Shown here: positions 46,679 through 50,062 of the stretch, piece by piece
Layout: each line of letters begins with the position of its first letter
Position numbering within the stretch: the stretch's first letter is position 1
Source of the DNA: Elusimicrobiota bacterium
Lineage (GTDB): Bacteria; Elusimicrobiota; Elusimicrobia; Elusimicrobiales; UBA9959
Direction: 5' to 3'
DNA: 50,062 bases
Assembly: GCA_016207645.1 (NCBI GenBank)
Contig: JACQPH010000072.1
Location: 1-50,062 of the forward strand
Program-made: the position numbers and the translations under genes
Notes under the pieces: generated by a model
Databases searched by the model: none
Seen by the model: only the letters and a program-made list of their open reading frames with translations
Told to the model about the DNA's origin: nothing

Positions 46679-47359
46679 ATGAACGAAAAACCGAACATCT
46701 TCTCCCGCCTCGGCCACGATCCGGAACTGGCGGCTTACTTCGGCGCCCTTACCGCCGCCGACGAGGGCTACGCCGCCCATGTCCTTAAAGCGATGGAGCG
46801 GGCCGGCCTGCTGGCCTCCTCGGTGTCGGCCATGGAGGGGAGGCTGCTGGAATCCTTCACCAGGCTTTCCGGCGCCAGGAAAGCGGTGGAGATAGGCTCG
46901 CTTTACGGCTATTCCGCGCACTGGCTGGCCCGCGGCCTGCCGGAGGGGGCCAGGCTTTATTCGCTGGAGAAGGACCCCGCCTGCGTGAACGCGGCCAAGG
47001 ACGGTATCGAGGTCTCGGCCCTTACGCGCAAAGTGACCGTCATGGAAGGGCCGGCGCTCGAAAGCCTCAAGACCCTGTCCAAGCTGGCGCCGTTCGACTT
47101 CTGTTTCATAGACGCCGACGCGCAGAACTACCCGGCCTACCTGCGCTGGGCCGACGCCAACCTCAGGCCCGGCGGCCTGGTGCTGGCCGGCGGCGCTTTC
47201 CTCAAGGGCCAGGTCTGCTACGAAGGCGACGATGCCGCCGCCAACGCCGCCGCGCGGGCCATGAGGGAATTTTTCCACGTCCTGTTCGACTCCGGGCGCT
47301 TCGTTTCCTCCGCCGTCATCCCCGCCGGCGAGGGCCTGGCCCTGGGCATAAAAGGCTGA
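46679..47359 (+). CDS. O-methyltransferase-fold protein lacking two metal ligands
   Basis: This 226-residue protein has the class I SAM-methyltransferase fold of the caffeoyl-CoA/catechol O-methyltransferase family: helical N-terminus, SAM site AVEIGSLYGYSAHWLARGLP, YSLEKDPACV, and FDFCFIDADAQNYPAYLRWADANLRPGGLVLA. In active family members an Asp-Asn pair follows (VADN) and binds the divalent metal. Here the positions are Gly171-Gly172 (LAGGAFLKGQV). SAM binding seems kept, but classical metal-dependent catechol methylation is doubtful. I start at ATG 46679, two bases after the previous stop. Confidence 0.75.
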   Translation: MNEKPNIFSRLGHDPELAAYFGALTAADEGYAAHVLKAMERAGLLASSVSAMEGRLLESFTRLSGARKAVEIGSLYGYSAHWLARGLPEGARLYSLEKDPACVNAAKDGIEVSALTRKVTVMEGPALESLKTLSKLAPFDFCFIDADAQNYPAYLRWADANLRPGGLVLAGGAFLKGQVCYEGDDAAANAAARAMREFFHVLFDSGRFVSSAVIPAGEGLALGIKG

Positions 47360-47371
47360 GGGAAGAGAGGA

Positions 47372-48523
47372 ATGAAAAAGCTGCTGCCGCTCCTTCTCTC
47401 CGCCGCCCTGGCCGCCTGCGCGGGGCAGCCCGGGGAGCGGCCGAAGCTGGCGAAGAAAGGCCTGCCGGCTCCCGGTATCGCCCTTAAGAAACTTATAGGC
47501 GCGCCGGCCCCGGAATTAAAAAGCCTCGACGAGCTTAAAGGCAAAGTGGTGATTCTCGAGTTCTGGGCCACCTGGTGCGAGCCCTGCGTGGACTCCATCC
47601 CCGCCCTGAACCTCCTGGCCGAAAGGTTCCGCGGCCAGCCGCTGGTCTTCATCCATATCACCGACGAGAGCGAAGCCGACGTGCGCGAATTCCTGAAAAC
47701 GCAGCGGATACTCGGCTGGGTGGCGCCCGAGGCCGGCGCCGAAGTCTTCAAAGCCTTCAGGGTCTACGGCAGGCCGCACACCGTGCTGATAAACAAGGCG
47801 GGGGAGGTGGCGTCCTTCACGCGCGCGGGAGAACTTACCGTAGAAGCCCTGATGAGGCTGCTCGCCGGACAGCGCGGCCCGGAGCCGGCGCACGGGGTCC
47901 CGGTTTCCACGGGGACGGGGCTGGCGGAATTCTATATTTCCAGGTCTTCGGCGCGCGGCGGCGCCGCGCAGTACGGCCCCGCCTCGCTGGAAGCTTCCTC
48001 CATGCGGCTCGAGTACGCGCTGGAATGGCTGTATGGCAGGATAGACAGGTTCGAGATAAAGCCGGAGGCGGCGCCGGCCATGAGCGCCTCCTACGACATC
48101 CGCCTGCGCCTGCCCGCCGAGCGCGAGGCGCAGAAGAGGGAATTTTTCCTGAAAGGGCTGGAATCCGCCCTGGGGCTTAAGGTCGGCAGGACAGAGAAAG
48201 AGGCGGAAGTGTATGTACTGAAAAAAGCTCCCGGCGGCCCCGTCAACGTGAAAGAGCGCCGGGATTACGGCGGCGCCGGGCTTAACGGGACGGTGCTGGA
48301 AGTGAAAGGCGGCTCTTTCTCCGCGCTGACGTCGAGGCTCAAGGAAGTTCTCCGCCAGCCGGTGCTGGACGAGACCGGCGCCGCCGGGCCTTACGAATAC
48401 AGCTTCGAACTGGCTTCGGCCGACCCGAAGGCCGCGGACATACAGTTGCGCAGGCAGCTCGGCCTCAGGCTGGAGCGGCTGCGCCGCAAAATAACCGTGG
48501 TGGAAGTCTCCAGACCCAAATAG
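47372..48523 (+). CDS. TlpA-type thioredoxin lipoprotein with C-terminal DUF3738-like domain
   Basis: This 383-residue protein has a lipoprotein signal (MKKLLPLLLSAALAAC, Cys16). A thioredoxin/TlpA domain follows, with active site EFWATWCEPC (Cys69, Cys72) and the cis-proline region VYGRPHTVLINKAGEV. From about residue 185 there is a second domain resembling DUF3738 (SSMRLEYALEWLYG, SFSALTSRLKEVLRQPVLDETGAAGPYEYSFEL). TlpA proteins are envelope thiol-disulfide reductases; the pairing with DUF3738 is known from soil bacteria, with unknown role. Shine-Dalgarno AGAGAGG precedes the ATG. Confidence 0.8.
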   Translation: MKKLLPLLLSAALAACAGQPGERPKLAKKGLPAPGIALKKLIGAPAPELKSLDELKGKVVILEFWATWCEPCVDSIPALNLLAERFRGQPLVFIHITDESEADVREFLKTQRILGWVAPEAGAEVFKAFRVYGRPHTVLINKAGEVASFTRAGELTVEALMRLLAGQRGPEPAHGVPVSTGTGLAEFYISRSSARGGAAQYGPASLEASSMRLEYALEWLYGRIDRFEIKPEAAPAMSASYDIRLRLPAEREAQKREFFLKGLESALGLKVGRTEKEAEVYVLKKAPGGPVNVKERRDYGGAGLNGTVLEVKGGSFSALTSRLKEVLRQPVLDETGAAGPYEYSFELASADPKAADIQLRRQLGLRLERLRRKITVVEVSRPK

Positions 48524-48570
48524 CTGGCCGTCCGGCGGACACGATCCTTTATCCGGCGCCAGCGCATATT

Positions 48571-48996
48571 ATGAAACGCCTTTCTACCAAGCCCACCGTT
48601 TACCTCATGGACGGCTCCAATTTCTCCCTGCGGTTCTGGGAAAAAGCCGGCGGGACCTCGCCCGACGAGCTGGAGCGCGAGTTCATGCGCTGGCTGGGCG
48701 AGCTCGCCAAAACGGAGACGCTCAGGGCTTCCTGCTTCCGCGTGGTCTTCGACGGGCCTTACCGCAAGTCGGGCGCCGCGGGCCCCTCGGTCACGGTCTA
48801 TTACAGCGATTCCGAGCCCGCCGACGAAATGCTGGTGGAGCGCGGCTATTTCATGCAAAGCGAAGGTATACGGGCTATAATAGTGACCTCGGACAACGGC
48901 CTGCGCGAGCGCGCCGCCGCGGAAGGCGTGAAAACCATGACCTGCGAGGCCTTCCAGGCCCTGGCCCAGGCCGAACTGCGCAAGGGCAGCCGCTAA
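48571..48996 (+). CDS. NYN/PIN-like (YacP-type) RNase domain protein
   Basis: This 141-residue protein has the acidic pattern of NYN/PIN nucleases: the first aspartate in VYLMDGSNFSLRFW, the middle acids in SDSEPADEMLVERGY, and the late acids in IIVTSDNGLRERAAAEGV. This fits YacP/Rae1-like ribonucleases that cleave mRNA or tRNA. Length is close to the single-domain family (about 150-170). Partner and target are unknown. It follows the TlpA gene by 47 bases. The 192 bases after it hold only the promoter of the next gene. Confidence 0.72.
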   Translation: MKRLSTKPTVYLMDGSNFSLRFWEKAGGTSPDELEREFMRWLGELAKTETLRASCFRVVFDGPYRKSGAAGPSVTVYYSDSEPADEMLVERGYFMQSEGIRAIIVTSDNGLRERAAAEGVKTMTCEAFQALAQAELRKGSR

Positions 48997-49153
48997 TCCT
49001 GACAAGCACACAGCGCCAACACTGATCAATTTTGCTCCGGATATTTGCTATTCAGGGGGACCTCCTGATCATCACATATTACATTTAGTGCGACTATCTG
49101 CTACATGACAAGTCATTTGGTTGTGAAAGCCTGTTAGATAAGTATAAATGCCC

Positions 49154-49182
49154 TTGACACTGCACAATATGTCATGTAAAAT
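49154..49182 (+). promoter_or_regulatory. Near-consensus promoter with inverted repeat before the second DUF4143 ATPase gene
   Basis: TTGACA (49154-49159), 17-base spacer, TAAAAT (49177-49182). ATG 49189 follows six bases later, so the mRNA would be leaderless. An inverted repeat TGACA (49155-49159) / TGTCA (49170-49174) lies across -35 box and spacer and could be an operator. Confidence 0.7.
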
Positions 49183-49188
49183 GGGTGC

Positions 49189-50062
49189 ATGTATAACCGG
49201 ATTGCAGATAACTATCTTAAGATAGGGCAGAGTTTCTTTCTTTTCGGACCACGCGCCACGGGAAAAACCACCTGGCTTAAGTCCGTCTTTCCGGATGCGG
49301 TCTTTGTGGACCTGCTTGATTCCGCAGTTTACACGAAATTGCTGTCCGCGCCGGAGCGGCTCGAAAACCTGATCCCTCCGGGGTATAAAGGCAAAGTCGT
49401 CATAGACGAGATCCAGCGGGCGCCGGCCCTGCTGAACGAAGTGCACCGCCTGATAGAAGAGAAAGGCTTTTCTTTCGTGCTGACCGGTTCAAGCGCCCGT
49501 TCGCTCAGGAAAAAAGGCGTGAACCTGCTGGCGGGACGCGCCCTCACCCGTTTTTTTCACCCGTTGACGGCGCGCGAGCTCGGCGGGGATTTCGACCTGG
49601 AAAATTCGCTGAGTTTCGGCCACCTCCCGTATATTTTCCGCGCCGAGGACAAGAAGGCCTACCTGGCGTCCTATATCAGCACTTACCTCCGGGAAGAGGT
49701 TTTGCAGGAAGGCCTGACGCGCTCGATCGCCTCTTTCTCGAAATTCCTGGAAGTCGCCAGCTTTTCGCAGGCCGGCGTGATAAACGTCTCCGGAATAGCC
49801 CGTGAAACTGGTTCTGACCGCAAAACCGTGGAGGCGTATTTCCAGATAGTCGAAGACCTGCTGATAGGAACCCGGCTGCCCGCCTTCACCAGGCGCGCCA
49901 AGCGGCGGCTGGCGGCGGGGGATAAATTTTTCTTTTTCGACGCCGGGGTTTACCGGGCGCTCAGGCCGGCGGGGCCTTTAGACTCTCCGGAAGAGATCAC
50001 CGGCGCCGCCCTGGAAACCCTGCTCCTGCAGGAGTTCAACGCCCTTAACGATTACCTCGGCC
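49189..50062 (+). CDS. AAA ATPase with DUF4143 domain, second copy (cut by window end)
   Basis: The frame opens at ATG 49189 (MYNRIADNYLKIGQ) and runs off the window without a stop, giving 291 residues. Walker A is GPRATGKTT, Walker B VVIDEIQRAP, and the sensor segment TGSSARSLRKKGVNLLAGRAL is nearly the same as in the copy at 21696. A winged-helix region (NVSGIARETGSDRKTVEAYFQIVEDLLIGTRLP) and the start of the C-terminal domain (AGDKFFFFDAGVYRAL) follow. The two copies are paralogues of moderate identity, so not a recent duplication. Function unknown. Confidence 0.88.
   Translation, partial: MYNRIADNYLKIGQSFFLFGPRATGKTTWLKSVFPDAVFVDLLDSAVYTKLLSAPERLENLIPPGYKGKVVIDEIQRAPALLNEVHRLIEEKGFSFVLTGSSARSLRKKGVNLLAGRALTRFFHPLTARELGGDFDLENSLSFGHLPYIFRAEDKKAYLASYISTYLREEVLQEGLTRSIASFSKFLEVASFSQAGVINVSGIARETGSDRKTVEAYFQIVEDLLIGTRLPAFTRRAKRRLAAGDKFFFFDAGVYRALRPAGPLDSPEEITGAALETLLLQEFNALNDYLG

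Overview
The window is a GC-rich, gene-dense stretch of a Gram-negative bacterial chromosome. It carries an LPS-assembly lipoprotein (LptE-like), type IV pilus genes, Lgt, lipobox proteins and the conserved order leuS-lptE-holA. The gene mix (GH57/DUF4912 glucan enzymes, a DeoC/RpiB microcompartment, DUF4143 ATPases, a small UvrC) fits Elusimicrobiota or a related deep lineage. That assignment is an inference from gene content and has not been tested by any search.

Layout. 1-1807: end of pilT and complete pilC. 1840-4994 (minus): ogt, short uvrC, murJ. 5017-5313: rpsT. 5408-14714 (minus): holA, lptE, leuS, ybeY, glgC, a chlorite-dismutase-family gene, a periplasmic adaptor-like gene, and thyX interrupted by a 389-residue intein with an HNH endonuclease. 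14776-18358: mazG, a sodium:solute symporter, a ytxH-like gene (minus) and a secreted HExxH protein. 18443-21579: aminotransferase, pduS-like and pduT-like genes. 21590-27000: an accessory island with two ATPases, three antitoxin-type genes that lack intact toxins, and an AT-richer secreted beta-helix protein. 27041-33928: tpiA and the main microcompartment operon (pduL, 2 BMC-H, 3 BMC-P, 1 further BMC-T, CoA-acylating aldehyde dehydrogenase, RpiB-like protein, DeoC aldolase, an 81-residue unknown). 33974-36386: TPR protein and GH84 enzyme. 36451-37632 (minus): kbl. 37755-39748: DUF4912 and GH57. 39766-46070 (minus): rluD, lgt, HAD phosphatase, MBL hydrolase, ftsB-like, eno, phosphohexomutase. 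46203-48996: small secreted protein, O-methyltransferase-like protein, TlpA/DUF3738 lipoprotein, NYN-domain protein. 49189-end: a second DUF4143 ATPase, cut by the window edge.

How it works together. The microcompartment genes describe a shell whose lumen would split 2-deoxyribose-5-phosphate (DeoC) into acetaldehyde and glyceraldehyde-3-phosphate. Acetaldehyde would be oxidised to acetyl-CoA (aldehyde dehydrogenase) and converted to acetyl phosphate (PduL). Reducing equivalents could leave through the flavin/Fe-S protein PduS and the Fe-S pore protein PduT, while TpiA feeds the triose phosphate into glycolysis; enolase and the phosphohexomutase also lie in the window. This matches the class of loci called sugar-phosphate-utilising (SPU) microcompartments (recalled, not looked up). 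Unusual points are a five-cysteine linker in DeoC, an RpiB homologue without the known catalytic residues, an unrecognised small protein with a cargo-like N-terminus, and the split of the locus by the accessory island.

No rRNA, tRNA, CRISPR array or insertion-sequence transposase was recognised. No gap between genes exceeds 300 bases.
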